Shown here: positions 44,000-52,626 of the stretch, piece after piece
Position numbering within the stretch: position 1 is the first letter of the stretch
How the letters are laid out: every line of letters begins with the position of its first letter
From: Limnoglobus roseus
Lineage (GTDB): Bacteria > Planctomycetota > Planctomycetia > Gemmatales > Gemmataceae
Assembly: GCF_008254045.1 (NCBI RefSeq)
Contig: NZ_CP042425.1
Coordinates: 2,852,001-2,916,000 of the forward strand
Direction: 5' to 3'
DNA length: 64,000 bases
Made by a program: the position numbers and the translations under genes
Notes under the pieces: generated by a model
The model's input: only the letters and a program-made list of their open reading frames with translations
Told to the model about the DNA's origin: nothing
The model's database searches: none

Positions 44000-45748
44000 C
44001 TACCCCAGTGGACCGTAGCCGAGGCGGTCGTCCCAGGCGGCCGCCGGGAGCGGAGCTGCCTTGTTCAAGAGTTGCGCGACGAGATTTTCCACGTCGATAC
44101 ACTTGGCCCACTTCTTGGGGGATTTGATGACGAGATTCGCGGTGTCCGCGCAGGCGCGCGGGCTGGCAAAGCTCGTGCCGAGGTCGGACGTCGTCGGGTG
44201 TTCGACGTGGTGGGCGGCCCACGGAACGCGTTGGCCACCACCCGGCATCGGCGGTGCGGCGGTGTAATCGGTGTACGCCGACGCCCGGCCGCGGGATCCG
44301 CGGGGCCACGGCAGAGTGGCCAGAACCGGCTTGTAGACCCCGCCGATGCCGACGACGTCCAGGTCCGAGGCCGGGAGCGTCAGCGACCCGGCCCGGTGGC
44401 CTTCCACAAAGGCCGTCCCCGCGTCCTCCGTTACGACCGTCCAGGCGTTCACGCACGCCGCGTTTTTTACCGACCGGGCCGTCACTTCGACCTCCAGGAC
44501 CGGCATCCCGGCCGGGTTCTTCTTGGTCTTCTTCACGGACAGCCCGACGGCGGCGCAAGACATGTCGTTGTAACAGCTCGGTTTTAACATCGCGGAGCAG
44601 TGGACGTTCTGGACCTTGTAGAGGGTCTGTTTAGTCATGACGGACGCCGTCTTCGCCGCCGTGATCTGAAGCGGCGTCCCGAACGACGGGACGAACTCGT
44701 GCTTACCGGGGTCGTAGACGTTCAATTGCACGTCGAACTGCACGTCGCCGTTCAACGGCGGCTGTTTCCACCAGAACTCCAAGAGAAGGGTATCGGTCGC
44801 CGCCTGGCCCGTGCGGAGCAAGAAGGTGTCCGGGACGTTCGACGCCAAGTCCGCCTGGGCGGCCACGCCCTTGAGACCGTCGTTGCCAGCGGACGCGAAG
44901 AGGAACCGCCCCTGAGCGGGCGTGCCGAGCGCGCGGATGGTCTTCTCCAACGGGCTTAGCCCGTTGTGCGGCCCGGCGTGCGTGCCCATCGACAGGTTGA
45001 ACAACACCGGCTCGGCCACACTGGTGAACAGCCCGCCGGCCGCCTTGACGGCCGTCACCAGTTCCGTCGAGTTCGCGTGCTTGAAGCACGTTCGTCCGAC
45101 TGCCTTCTTGGGCGGGAGGACGAGCGAGCAATAAATTTGGCAGTCGCCGAGAATGCCGTGCCCGTCCAGTTTCTCCAGGAGCGTGTACAGCACGCTCACC
45201 GCGTGATCGGACAGTTCGACGTTGGCGGTCACCGCGTGGGTCAGTTTGTTGTTAAAGTTGTTCGGCCCGGCGTTCGAAGGCTTGCCGCGGTCGATGACGC
45301 AGAGGTGGACCTTCGGGTCGGTCTGGTTCGTCCGGTCGAGCCATGTTTGGCACTGAGAGAGTAGGCCCGGGCTACCGTTCGCCGCCGGGGCGAGCGGCGT
45401 GCCGAGGTCGAAGAGTTCCTGGTTCGCCGGCCGGTTGCCGTGCTGAACGTAATGTTCGAGCAGATCGTCCAACCGGACCCGCCCCCAGACGTTCACGCCG
45501 CCGCCGCTCCCGCCGTCGTCCGGGTCAAATTGAGGCCGCAAGGCCCGCGAGATCGTGTTCGGGTTCTTGACCCGGCCGAGGATTGGAAGTTCCGGCATCT
45601 CCTCCGGGTCGAACGCCCCCTGGCGGAACCACCCGTCCAGTCGGGCCGGCAGCGTCGTGGCCGTGTCCTCCGTCGCGGCTTCGACCACGATGTCGAACTC
45701 GGGCAAGAAGGAGTGCAACATCATCGTCGTCAAGGATGGGGTGAACAC
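44000..45748 (-). CDS. Cytosolic subtilisin-like (S8) serine peptidase
   Basis: 582 aa from GTG at 45746-45748, nine bases after GGAG. The catalytic residues are visible though divergent: Asp153 (VHLCVIDRGK), His182 (ELSDHAVSVLY), oxyanion Asn289 (FLFASAGNDG) and Ser526 in the classic GTSFASP. No signal peptide and no propeptide of the secreted subtilase kind; the first 140 residues form an extra N-terminal domain (HSFLPEFDIVVEAATEDTA). A beta-rich insert (305-400) lies between the Asn and Ser blocks. It starts 28 bases after the stop of the small helical protein, so the two form an operon. Cytosolic proteases in such pairs are typical of conflict or regulated-cleavage systems. Confidence 0.82.
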   Translation of the reverse strand: MFTPSLTTMMLHSFLPEFDIVVEAATEDTATTLPARLDGWFRQGAFDPEEMPELPILGRVKNPNTISRALRPQFDPDDGGSGGGVNVWGRVRLDDLLEHYVQHGNRPANQELFDLGTPLAPAANGSPGLLSQCQTWLDRTNQTDPKVHLCVIDRGKPSNAGPNNFNNKLTHAVTANVELSDHAVSVLYTLLEKLDGHGILGDCQIYCSLVLPPKKAVGRTCFKHANSTELVTAVKAAGGLFTSVAEPVLFNLSMGTHAGPHNGLSPLEKTIRALGTPAQGRFLFASAGNDGLKGVAAQADLASNVPDTFLLRTGQAATDTLLLEFWWKQPPLNGDVQFDVQLNVYDPGKHEFVPSFGTPLQITAAKTASVMTKQTLYKVQNVHCSAMLKPSCYNDMSCAAVGLSVKKTKKNPAGMPVLEVEVTARSVKNAACVNAWTVVTEDAGTAFVEGHRAGSLTLPASDLDVVGIGGVYKPVLATLPWPRGSRGRASAYTDYTAAPPMPGGGQRVPWAAHHVEHPTTSDLGTSFASPRACADTANLVIKSPKKWAKCIDVENLVAQLLNKAAPLPAAAWDDRLGYGPLG

Positions 45749-45776
45749 GGTCGTGCTCCGGTCGGGGAGAGAGGGG

Positions 45777-46361
45777 TCAATCCACGAGGCTCACATTCCA
45801 GTCGATGTTCTTTTCGACCACCTTCCACCTCTTCCCGGCGGGTTTCACCCACTTCGCCTTGTGGAGTTGTTCGATGAGGGCGGTGAACGGGACGGTGGTG
45901 TCGAGTTTCGTCTTGGCCGCCACCATCCGCGCCTTGGACAGCCCCAGGAACCACGCCCGCTGGCCTTTCTTCTCCGGGTTGGCCAGGAACGTCTTCAGTT
46001 CCGTTTGAAGTTCCGTTTCCGTCAGGCCTGCCTTCGATCCGCTGAGGACGACGCACGCCACGAAGTGCAGCGGGTCCATGCTCTCGTACACGGCCTTGAA
46101 GGCGTTCGTGACGGCCGAGTACGTGTTTTCCGCGATTTCCAATACCTCCCACGGCATGATCTGACCGGCCAGGACGGCCTTATTGACATTGAACACGCCC
46201 TTCGCCGCGTTGTACATCGCCTTCAGGGCGGGTCCCACCCCGAACCGGAAGTTGCCCCCACGGCCGAACATCTGAACGTTCGGATCGGGCCCTTTCGGGA
46301 ACACGTTGTTCCACGACGTTTTGATGGCTCTCAGGTCGGCATCGGACAAAGGGCTGTTCAC
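45777..46361 (-). CDS. Helical protein of unknown function, upstream partner of the S8 peptidase
   Basis: 194 aa from GTG at 46359-46361, preceded by GGAG. No signal peptide or membrane helix. Predicted mostly helical: DADLRAIKTSWNNVF, FGVGPALKAMYNAAKGVFNV, MPWEVLEIAENTYSAVTNAF. The last 45 residues look like a winged-helix-type element (FTALIEQLHKAKWVKPAGKR then WKVVEKNIDW). No family recognised. The peptidase gene follows after 28 bases, suggesting a regulator, adaptor or substrate of the protease. An AT-rich patch upstream (46440-46465) may hold the promoter. Confidence 0.65.
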   Translation of the reverse strand: MNSPLSDADLRAIKTSWNNVFPKGPDPNVQMFGRGGNFRFGVGPALKAMYNAAKGVFNVNKAVLAGQIMPWEVLEIAENTYSAVTNAFKAVYESMDPLHFVACVVLSGSKAGLTETELQTELKTFLANPEKKGQRAWFLGLSKARMVAAKTKLDTTVPFTALIEQLHKAKWVKPAGKRWKVVEKNIDWNVSLVD

Positions 46362-46457
46362 GATCTTCGCTCCGGGTAGAAGGGGGAAGCGGGGACGATG
46401 TCGAGTTTATCCGAACATGCGCCCGTCGTGAACGGAGAGATTTTAGAAAAAATGTGA

Positions 46458-48149
46458 TTAAATCGTCCTGGTCACCGGCATCGTCGCGTGAAAATTCGCG
46501 TCGCCGATGAGGCAAGGCCGCTTGTACTGCTCCGACGCGCCGCCAGTCTTACTCAGCCGCTCCGCGTCCCACTTCGCCCACGTGCCGGCGGGGATGATCT
46601 TCGTGCGAATCGGCCCCAGCCGAGCGCTCTCACGCTTGGCGGCGTACTCGATGTTCTGCACGCCGAGTTCGCGGTCGAGCGCGGTCACGAACTGCCGCAG
46701 TTGTCCCGCGTTCGTCGCGTCGGATTCTTCGAGGAAGATTGCGTAGTACGGCTCGCGGTCGTCGAAGACCGGCGACAGCGTGTAGCCGGTGATCGGTTGC
46801 GGGATCGCCTTCAGCACGGCGTCCACCGCCTTTGTGACGTGGTGCTCGCTCAGCTTCTCGCCGGTGAGGTTCGCGAACCGACTGCCCTTCCCCAAGAACT
46901 CGACCATCGGCGTACGGCCGAGGAAGCCGGTGACGCGCACGAGGTCCGAGATGTGGTAGCGGTACAGGCCGTAGAGCGTCGTCGGCAGGATGTAGTAGCT
47001 GCCGCCTTCCGTGATTTCGTGGGCTGCCAGGACGGTCGGCTGCTTCGCGTCGATCTCGTGTTCCGGGATGAACTCGAAGTAGTGCGAGAGGATGTCCAGC
47101 ACTCCCGACGGCGTGCTGTTGGCCATCGGGATCGTCATGCGGCCTTCGCTAGCGAGCAGTCCCAAGTCGCGCACCGGCGTGTCGCCGTAGTACGGCGGCA
47201 GTTGCCGCAGGTACGGTCCCATGCTGCCGCCGGTCCAGGTGTTGACGATGGTGGCATTGCTCGGCCACACGTCCTGCGGGTACAGCCGGCCCAACTTCTC
47301 GGCGGCCGCCGCTAGCTCGCGCGACCGGGCCGGGTTTGGCTTCAATCGCGGGGCCAACACGCTTCGCACCGCCGCCGGGATGTCGAGATCGCCCCGCAGC
47401 GTGCCGTCGTGCAAGTCCTTTAGCAAGCCCTCACGTTGCGAATCCAGGGTGCGTGCCAACTGCACGAGCGTGCTGGGGTTGGCGGCCATGAACTGCGACA
47501 CGTTGCGGTCCATCGAGAACCGCAGGGCGACGTAGTACTTCGCGAGCGCGTCCTTCATCTTCCCCGTCTCGTGCGGCACGGCGTACAGCCGACGGATGAG
47601 CCGCATCTGGACCTTCGCGGTGAAGCCGGTGAGGTTGCCGCACGGGATGCCGGCACTAGTGCGGAACTCGTCCGGGTCGCCGACCATCTGCACGATCGGC
47701 CGCATGGCGATGCGCCGGCCGCGGTGGTCGCGGTACATCTTCACGCCCCACATGTTCCACCCGCGACGGTACGCGGCGAGGTATTCCCGCGTGACGGGGA
47801 TGAGCTTGCGCGAAGCCGTGGTACCGCTGGTGAGCGCGAACATCAGTACGCGGTCGTCGGCGAGCAGGGCATTCGTGTCGCCAGCTTGGACCTTCTCGAT
47901 GTACGGGGCGACGTACTCGTAGGGCGCGACCGGCACGTTCTTGCGGAAGTCCTCGGCCGTGCGAATTTCGGCGAAGTGGTGATCGCGGCCGAACCCGGTG
48001 TTGGCCTGCTTGCGGAGGATGCGGTCGAGGACGGCCGCCTGCACCGCTTGCGGATTCTCGCACTGCTGTTCAAAGCGACGGAGTTGCCGCCGTACCGGCC
48101 ACGTGAGGAGCCGCCCGACGCGGACGAGGAGAAAGCGTTTGAGGGACAT
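46458..48149 (-). CDS. GH3 (auxin-responsive-promoter) family acyl-adenylating protein
   Basis: 563 aa from ATG at 48147-48149; an earlier in-frame codon adds an unlikely basic stretch. The N-terminal SLKRFLLVRVGRLLTWPVRR helix is followed by the GH3 ATP/AMP motifs: ALTSGTTASRKLIPVT (motif I), LLASEGRMTIPM region (motif II) and YGLYRYHISDLVRVTGF (motif III). Plant GH3 enzymes conjugate amino acids to carboxylate hormones through an acyl-adenylate; bacterial members exist in many phyla with unknown substrates. It is a single-gene unit here. Confidence 0.85.
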   Translation of the reverse strand: MSLKRFLLVRVGRLLTWPVRRQLRRFEQQCENPQAVQAAVLDRILRKQANTGFGRDHHFAEIRTAEDFRKNVPVAPYEYVAPYIEKVQAGDTNALLADDRVLMFALTSGTTASRKLIPVTREYLAAYRRGWNMWGVKMYRDHRGRRIAMRPIVQMVGDPDEFRTSAGIPCGNLTGFTAKVQMRLIRRLYAVPHETGKMKDALAKYYVALRFSMDRNVSQFMAANPSTLVQLARTLDSQREGLLKDLHDGTLRGDLDIPAAVRSVLAPRLKPNPARSRELAAAAEKLGRLYPQDVWPSNATIVNTWTGGSMGPYLRQLPPYYGDTPVRDLGLLASEGRMTIPMANSTPSGVLDILSHYFEFIPEHEIDAKQPTVLAAHEITEGGSYYILPTTLYGLYRYHISDLVRVTGFLGRTPMVEFLGKGSRFANLTGEKLSEHHVTKAVDAVLKAIPQPITGYTLSPVFDDREPYYAIFLEESDATNAGQLRQFVTALDRELGVQNIEYAAKRESARLGPIRTKIIPAGTWAKWDAERLSKTGGASEQYKRPCLIGDANFHATMPVTRTI

Positions 48150-48234
48150 GCACTCTACCCGGGGCAAAAAAATCGCGACCGCGCGAACCTTCAGTCGCGT
48201 CCCGCGTCTTACCTGGCACACAGGGGATTATGTC

Positions 48235-48297
48235 ATGTTGAGCCAACGCTTCAATCGCAGCAACCAACAGCCGCTCTCGCGGCTCGCCGATGGGTGA
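48235..48297 (+). CDS. Possible 20-aa peptide gene with its own terminator
   Basis: ATG at 48235 opens a 20-codon frame, MLSQRFNRSNQQPLSRLADG, ending TGA, 27 bases before a strong terminator. The upstream sequence (CAGGGGATTATGTC) offers GGGG as a weak ribosome binding site. The peptide has no known match. It may be a real small protein or the visible part of a short non-coding transcript. Confidence 0.3.
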   Translation: MLSQRFNRSNQQPLSRLADG

Positions 48298-48324
48298 GGG
48301 TCTTGCCGATTCGTCGCTTCGCAC

Positions 48325-48371
48325 GACGGCCGGTGCCTCCCCTGCGGGACGCGCCGGCCGTCGCTGTTTTT
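48325..48371 (+). terminator. Rho-independent terminator upstream of tRNA-Asn
   Basis: A stem of about 11 bp (GACGGCCGGTG with CGCCGGCCGTC; one wobble), loop CCTCCCCTGCGGGA, then GCTGTTTTTC. It points along the plus strand although no standard gene precedes it there, which implies a short plus-strand transcript starting before 48,325. Confidence 0.8.
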
Positions 48372-48373
48372 CT

Positions 48374-48445
48374 AGTGGTGTGGCCTAACGGTAAGGCGGC
48401 TCCCTGTTAAGGAGTCCGATGCTGGTTCGAATCCAGCCACCACTG
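48374..48445 (+). tRNA. tRNA-Asn(GTT)
   Basis: A full cloverleaf: acceptor AGTGGTG/CACCACT, D-arm GCC-TAACGGTAA-GGC, anticodon arm GCTCC-CTGTTAA-GGAGT with anticodon GTT, 5-nt variable loop, T-arm GCTGG-TTCGAAT-CCAGC, and discriminator G at 48445. The CCA end is not encoded. Length 72. Confidence 0.95.
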
Positions 48446-48875
48446 CTACCCCACCGAGCGTTGGCGAGCAGCCGGCACCGCTTCTTTCATTTCTCCGGCA
48501 ATTTACCGCCAGCACTGCTTTAGTGATCACCAACGCTCGCGACGCCTGAACCGAAATCTGCACCACCCGCCATCGTCTTCGCAAAATCGCCCTGCACCAC
48601 TTGGAGGTGGCATGTTGGTGCGATTTTGGAGAGTTCCCGCGTTGGGGAGGGCGTCCGACCATCCGCCCGAAGGTTCCAGACTGGGGGGGGGGGGGGGGGG
48701 GGCCGTTCGCCCTCTAAACTTTGCTAAGCCACCTGACCGCGAACGAGACGGCGGTATTTATGGGCGGATGAGGTGAGCGTGAACCTGAACCCCAAGGCCG
48801 GATGCCTGGACATGGGCGGGCGAACTGGGGACGTGCGTTGTTTCTGGGCGTACGCGCCGTCTGATAGAAACAGCC
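48446..48875. other. 430-bp non-coding stretch with a 20-G homopolymer
   Basis: I see no gene here. The only notable element is an uninterrupted run of 20 G at 48683-48702. A weak 7-bp inverted repeat (TGTTTCT ... AGAAACA) lies near 48838-48872 at the end of the ligase gene. The stretch separates tRNA-Asn from the exopolysaccharide locus. Confidence 0.6.
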
Positions 48876-50132
48876 TCATGGCGGAATTTGACAGGCACGG
48901 ACAATGATACTTAGCCTTGCGATGAGGATGAGCAAAATATAAGTAACTTCAAAAGTCTCCAGAGACAGAAACACGGCCCCAATCAGGAACGTCACGAGCG
49001 AGCACTCCAACCCGTTCACGACAGCCTTCGTCGATATCGCGACTTCGGGGGGAAGCGCGCCGCATCCACGCCGTGCTCGATTCGTGGCCACAAGGGCCGC
49101 GCCCATCAGCCCAAGGTACAGGCCCAGCCCTACGAAACCCGTGTCGGCGGCCACTTGGAGGTACTGACTGTGAATGGTTTGATGCGCGTTCGCATTCCCG
49201 TATCGGCCCACCAAGAACGGTGAATTCCGCAACCCGACGCCAAAAATCGGGTGGTCTTTCGCCATCCGATAAGCGGCCCCCCAGGTACTGAAGCGAGACG
49301 CGGCCGACGCGTCCGCGTCTTGCTTTTCGATCGACAGAAACCGGTCGCGAATCTCTTGGCCGGCGAAGAACGGTAGCCCGACGAGGGCAAATCCAAGCAC
49401 GAAAACGGCCGTCCAAATCCTGTAACGGCTCCGGAGCACAATGAGCGGAGTGACCACCACGAGGGACAGCATGGCCCCGCGGGAGAACGACATCAAGACA
49501 GCGTGAAGGAGGAACGGGATGAACAGCGCGAAGACCCACCGCCAGCGGTTGGTGATCCCCTCCCACGCGAACCAGCACAGTGGAAGCCCCATTGCCAACA
49601 TCAGGCCGGCCGTGTTGTTGTCGTACTCGGCGAATCCGTGGGTCCGGATGATCATGAAGTGGTTGACGAAGTACTGGAAGTTCATCTCGTAGCCAATGTA
49701 CCCCAGCCCGGCTCCGACCATCCAGAACAGCCACCGAACGTGCTGGACGGTCGCGATCAGAACGCTCCCCACGAACGCCATCAGGAAGATTTTGAAGTTC
49801 ACGACGTACCACTGATACGCCACTTGCTCGTACTGGGCGAAGAAGAGGCTGACCGTCAGCCAAGCGAAGAACGCCACCAAGAACAGGTGGATCGTCGACC
49901 ACCCGCGGCCCGGGCGACTTGTTTCCCCGAAGGACACGATCGCGAAGAGAATTGCAGGGGCCGCTGCATATGTCTGCCACTCGATGCCCGGCGGCAACGA
50001 CCACCGCCACAAGTATGGGGGGCGGAGGACCGTGAAGTTGTAGTAGACGAAGATCGACCAGAAGGAACCGTAGACCACGGCCCCGACGGACCCCAAGAGG
50101 AGCATCAGACCCATGTAAATCAGTTGCTTCAT
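48876..50132 (-). CDS. O-antigen ligase-like polysaccharide membrane protein
   Basis: 418 aa from ATG at 50130-50132, after GGGGTGGAG. About 11-12 hydrophobic helices span the protein (first MGLMLLLGSVGAVVYGSFW). The Wzy_C/O-antigen ligase signature lies late: DHPIFGVGLRNSPFLVG, then the loop HSQYLQVAADTGFVGLGLYL, where the conserved His is expected to act. The family also includes glycosylation ligases of exosortase systems. It is divergent from the Wza-like gene and probably belongs to the same locus, joining or polymerising lipid-linked glycans in the periplasm. Confidence 0.8.
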   Translation of the reverse strand: MKQLIYMGLMLLLGSVGAVVYGSFWSIFVYYNFTVLRPPYLWRWSLPPGIEWQTYAAAPAILFAIVSFGETSRPGRGWSTIHLFLVAFFAWLTVSLFFAQYEQVAYQWYVVNFKIFLMAFVGSVLIATVQHVRWLFWMVGAGLGYIGYEMNFQYFVNHFMIIRTHGFAEYDNNTAGLMLAMGLPLCWFAWEGITNRWRWVFALFIPFLLHAVLMSFSRGAMLSLVVVTPLIVLRSRYRIWTAVFVLGFALVGLPFFAGQEIRDRFLSIEKQDADASAASRFSTWGAAYRMAKDHPIFGVGLRNSPFLVGRYGNANAHQTIHSQYLQVAADTGFVGLGLYLGLMGAALVATNRARRGCGALPPEVAISTKAVVNGLECSLVTFLIGAVFLSLETFEVTYILLILIARLSIIVRACQIPP

Positions 50133-50204
50133 GACTCCACCCCGGCCGATCTCGCGTCGAACCGGACAGACTTGATCGATTACCCCAAACTTCGCGAACA
50201 CATC

Positions 50205-50217
50205 AATCGAAACGATT
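50205..50217. promoter_or_regulatory. Palindrome in the divergent ligase/Wza intergenic region
   Basis: AATCG-AAA-CGATT, a perfect 13-nt palindrome, lies between the divergent ligase (start 50132) and Wza-like (start 50291) genes, where a shared operator would be expected. No regulator is known for it. Confidence 0.3.
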
Positions 50218-50290
50218 CAAGCCAACTTAACGAGCTTGCCGATTGTATCGTTACCGTTCCCGGCATGGCCCAGATTACGGAGATTACAAC

Positions 50291-51352
50291 ATGCGCACCG
50301 GATTTTCAACCATTCGGTTGTCCCTGATCTGCTTGGCAGTCATGCTAGTTGCCGCCTCAACCGGGTGCATGAGCCCTCAAAAAAAGACCGTGCCCCCGAT
50401 CGTTGAATTGCCGCGGGAGCTAAAAAAGACAACCCAGCCCGCGTACACCATTGAGCCGCCCGACATCCTCCAAATCGATCTCATCAATGCAGTGCCAAAA
50501 CAACCGTACAAGCTTAAAACTCTCGATGTTCTCGCCATAAAGGTGCGGGAAACACCGCCCGACAACCCCATTCTTGGCCTCTACCCCATTGAGCCAGATG
50601 GAAGAGTTAACTTGGGCGCATTTTACGGGACAATCGCCGTCGCGGGTCTGAGTGCTGAAGACGCGAAGAAGGCCGTCGCAAAGCACCTGGAAAAGTTCCT
50701 TAAAGTGCCCGAGGTCGAAGTGACGCTCGCGCAGACACGGGGCATGCAACAAGTCCGCGGACCGCACCTCGTTCGACCAGACGGCACGATTAGTCTCGGC
50801 ACCTACGGCGGCGTTTGGGTCGTGGGTCTGACGCTTGCCGAAGCCAAGGCCAAGATCGAAGAGCACCTGTCGATCGCCTTTGAAACGCCCGAAATCTCGC
50901 TCGACGTGACCGGCTATAACTCGAAAGTCTACTACCTCATTTACGACGGCGGCGGTGCTGGTCAGTCGGTCCTCCGCCTGCCGGTCACGGGCAACGAAAC
51001 CGTCCTCGACGCGGTCAGCCAAGCGGCCGGTCTCCAGACCGTGTCCGACAAGCGGCACATCTGGGTCGCGCGTCCGTCCGAGGACCACTGCCACTGCCAA
51101 AACCTGCCCGTCGACTGGAAGGCGATTACCGAGTGCGGCGATGTCCGGACAAACTACCAGCTTATGCCGGGCGACCGCATCTTTGTGAACTCGTACAAGG
51201 CGACGCGAATTGAGACGGTGCTCAACCGCGTGCTTGGCCCGGTCGAGCGGGCGTTCGGCTTCACTCTTCTCGGCACAGGACTCGTCCGGACACTAGGCAA
51301 TCAGTCTTTAAACGGCAACGGTAACGGTTTCAACAACGGGGTCGTTCAGTAA
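50291..51352 (+). CDS. Wza-like polysaccharide export lipoprotein
   Basis: 353 aa from ATG at 50291. Lipoprotein signal ending LVAASTGC, with Cys near residue 26. Two Poly_export-type units are visible (DILQIDLINAVPKQPYKLKT; DGRVNLGAFYGTIAVAGLSA and RPDGTISLGTYGGVWVVGLT), then an SLBB-like domain (GQSVLRLPVTGNETVLDAVS). The C-terminus is Asn/Gly-rich. Wza-type proteins form the outer-membrane channel for capsule or exopolysaccharide. It heads the plus-strand part of the locus. Confidence 0.85.
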   Translation: MRTGFSTIRLSLICLAVMLVAASTGCMSPQKKTVPPIVELPRELKKTTQPAYTIEPPDILQIDLINAVPKQPYKLKTLDVLAIKVRETPPDNPILGLYPIEPDGRVNLGAFYGTIAVAGLSAEDAKKAVAKHLEKFLKVPEVEVTLAQTRGMQQVRGPHLVRPDGTISLGTYGGVWVVGLTLAEAKAKIEEHLSIAFETPEISLDVTGYNSKVYYLIYDGGGAGQSVLRLPVTGNETVLDAVSQAAGLQTVSDKRHIWVARPSEDHCHCQNLPVDWKAITECGDVRTNYQLMPGDRIFVNSYKATRIETVLNRVLGPVERAFGFTLLGTGLVRTLGNQSLNGNGNGFNNGVVQ

Positions 51353-51402
51353 GGACGTCACACCCTCGCCTCGGCCGGAGAGGCTGTAGAATTCCATATT
51401 AT

Positions 51403-51425
51403 CCGCGGGTGGCTTTCACCCGCGG
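51403..51425. repeat. 9-bp hairpin between the Wza-like gene and the Gly-rich gene
   Basis: CCGCGGGTG (51403-51411) pairs with CACCCGCGG (51417-51425) around GCTTT. It lies 30 bases before the next start codon and lacks a T-run. It may act as an mRNA stability element or weak terminator. Confidence 0.5.
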
Positions 51426-51455
51426 AGGTTTCGATTCGCGAACAGAGGGGATAAC

Positions 51456-51932
51456 ATGAGCAGGATTCGACCCGCGCTGACATTCGGCAGCCTGGCATTC
51501 GTGCTATTCGCCAGTGGGGCGGCGGCTCAGGTTCCCACTGCCCCGGCGTATCGCGCCCCTGTTTCACCGTACCTAAATCTGTTGCGAGGCGGGAACCCCA
51601 CTTTTCTCAACTACTACGGGTTCGTCCGTCCACAGTTGGACGCTCAGCAGGCGTTCCAATCGTTGCAGGGTCAGGTACAGTCACTAGCCACCACGCAGAA
51701 CGCGACTGCAATCGGGGCCGATGGCCAACCACTGCCGGTTACCGGTCAGCCGTTTGGCTATTTCAACCATCGTTCGTATTTCTTGAATAATCGAGGCGGC
51801 TCCGGTGGCGGGTTTGGCAGCGGTGGAGGGAACTTCGGCGGGGGAAGTTTCGGAGCAGGGAATGTCGGCAACCGCGGCGTGAACACGGGAAATCAGATGG
51901 CTAGACCTCAAGGGGTCGGCAATTTTCGGTAA
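51456..51932 (+). CDS. Secreted glycine-rich low-complexity protein
   Basis: 158 aa, ATG at 51456 after GAGGGGATAAC. Signal peptide FGSLAFVLFASGAAAQ. The mature part has VSPYLNLLRGGNPTFLNYYG, a phrase recurring in planctomycete secreted proteins, then NHRSYFLNN and a Gly-rich tail (GGSGGGFGSGGGNFGGGSFG). No enzyme motif. A structural or matrix role would fit its position in an exopolysaccharide locus. Confidence 0.65.
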   Translation: MSRIRPALTFGSLAFVLFASGAAAQVPTAPAYRAPVSPYLNLLRGGNPTFLNYYGFVRPQLDAQQAFQSLQGQVQSLATTQNATAIGADGQPLPVTGQPFGYFNHRSYFLNNRGGSGGGFGSGGGNFGGGSFGAGNVGNRGVNTGNQMARPQGVGNFR

Positions 51933-52025
51933 AGTTCGGGTGAAGGCGATGAAGCAGACGTGTAAAGACTCGGAATCATTCTGAAGGGATTGTTCGCGAA
52001 TTTCGGATTGGGTCGGTTTTCCGGC

Positions 52026-52054
52026 TAGACAAGTCCTGCGCGTCCTGGCATAAT
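52026..52054 (+). promoter_or_regulatory. Sigma-70-type promoter of the Ser-rich protein gene
   Basis: TAGACA (52026-52031), 17-bp spacer, CATAAT (52049-52054). Both boxes match 5 of 6 consensus positions. It stands 54 bp before the preferred ATG. Confidence 0.55.
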
Positions 52055-52108
52055 TTTCCTAAGGTAACACGAATTTTGTTGTCCAGGACTCATGACGTGC
52101 CCCGGCTG

Positions 52109-52495
52109 ATGTCCCGTACTCTGTTGACGGCGGTCGCCCTTGCGGTGTCGAGCCTGTTTTGCTCGCAGCAAGTGCACGCCGCCCACTCGATGACAGCTCC
52201 GACGAAATCGACCCATCTGGACGAAGGCCAGCACGATTTTAACGGACCAGATCCACTATCGCCCGATCAACCTCGGCTATCGCTGGCTGAAGAGCAGCCG
52301 GGCGATTCGAGCAGTTCTTCCAGCAGCAGTTCGGGCTCCCAATCGAATTCTTCGCAATCGAATGTGTGTCTAACGTCCTCGGCGCTGTCCATTCAGGGGA
52401 CGAACATCTCCGGTGTGGTGGTGCCTCCACGCGGTCTATTCGTGCGTTCGGCCGACCCGGCCGGGATTTTTGAGCCCCCGCGATTTTTGGTGTGA
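52109..52495 (+). CDS. Secreted Ser-rich protein of unknown function
   Basis: 128 aa from ATG at 52109; GTG at 52097 is an alternative. Signal peptide SRTLLTAVALAVSSLFCSQQ with cleavage near HAAHS. The middle is a polyserine stretch (DSSSSSSSSSGSQSNSSQSN) and the end reads ISGVVVPPRGLFVRSADPAG. No family recognised. Base composition is less GC-rich than most of the window. It lies between the Gly-rich protein and the exosortase substrate. Confidence 0.55.
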   Translation: MSRTLLTAVALAVSSLFCSQQVHAAHSMTAPTKSTHLDEGQHDFNGPDPLSPDQPRLSLAEEQPGDSSSSSSSSSGSQSNSSQSNVCLTSSALSIQGTNISGVVVPPRGLFVRSADPAGIFEPPRFLV

Positions 52496-52626
52496 TGGTC
52501 TCTCCGCGCTCGCACGCTCTTGCCCGAGGTGTCCGCAGGGAAATAGTCTTCTTCGTAACCATCAACATCATTTCTCGTCAGCGATTTGCCTCGCTATTCG
52601 AGAGCAACCACAAGGGTATTTGACCA

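Noticed and set aside
48372..48662. Minus-strand frame across tRNA-Asn
   Set aside because: It is the reverse complement of the tRNA and adjacent non-coding DNA; no ribosome binding site or family.
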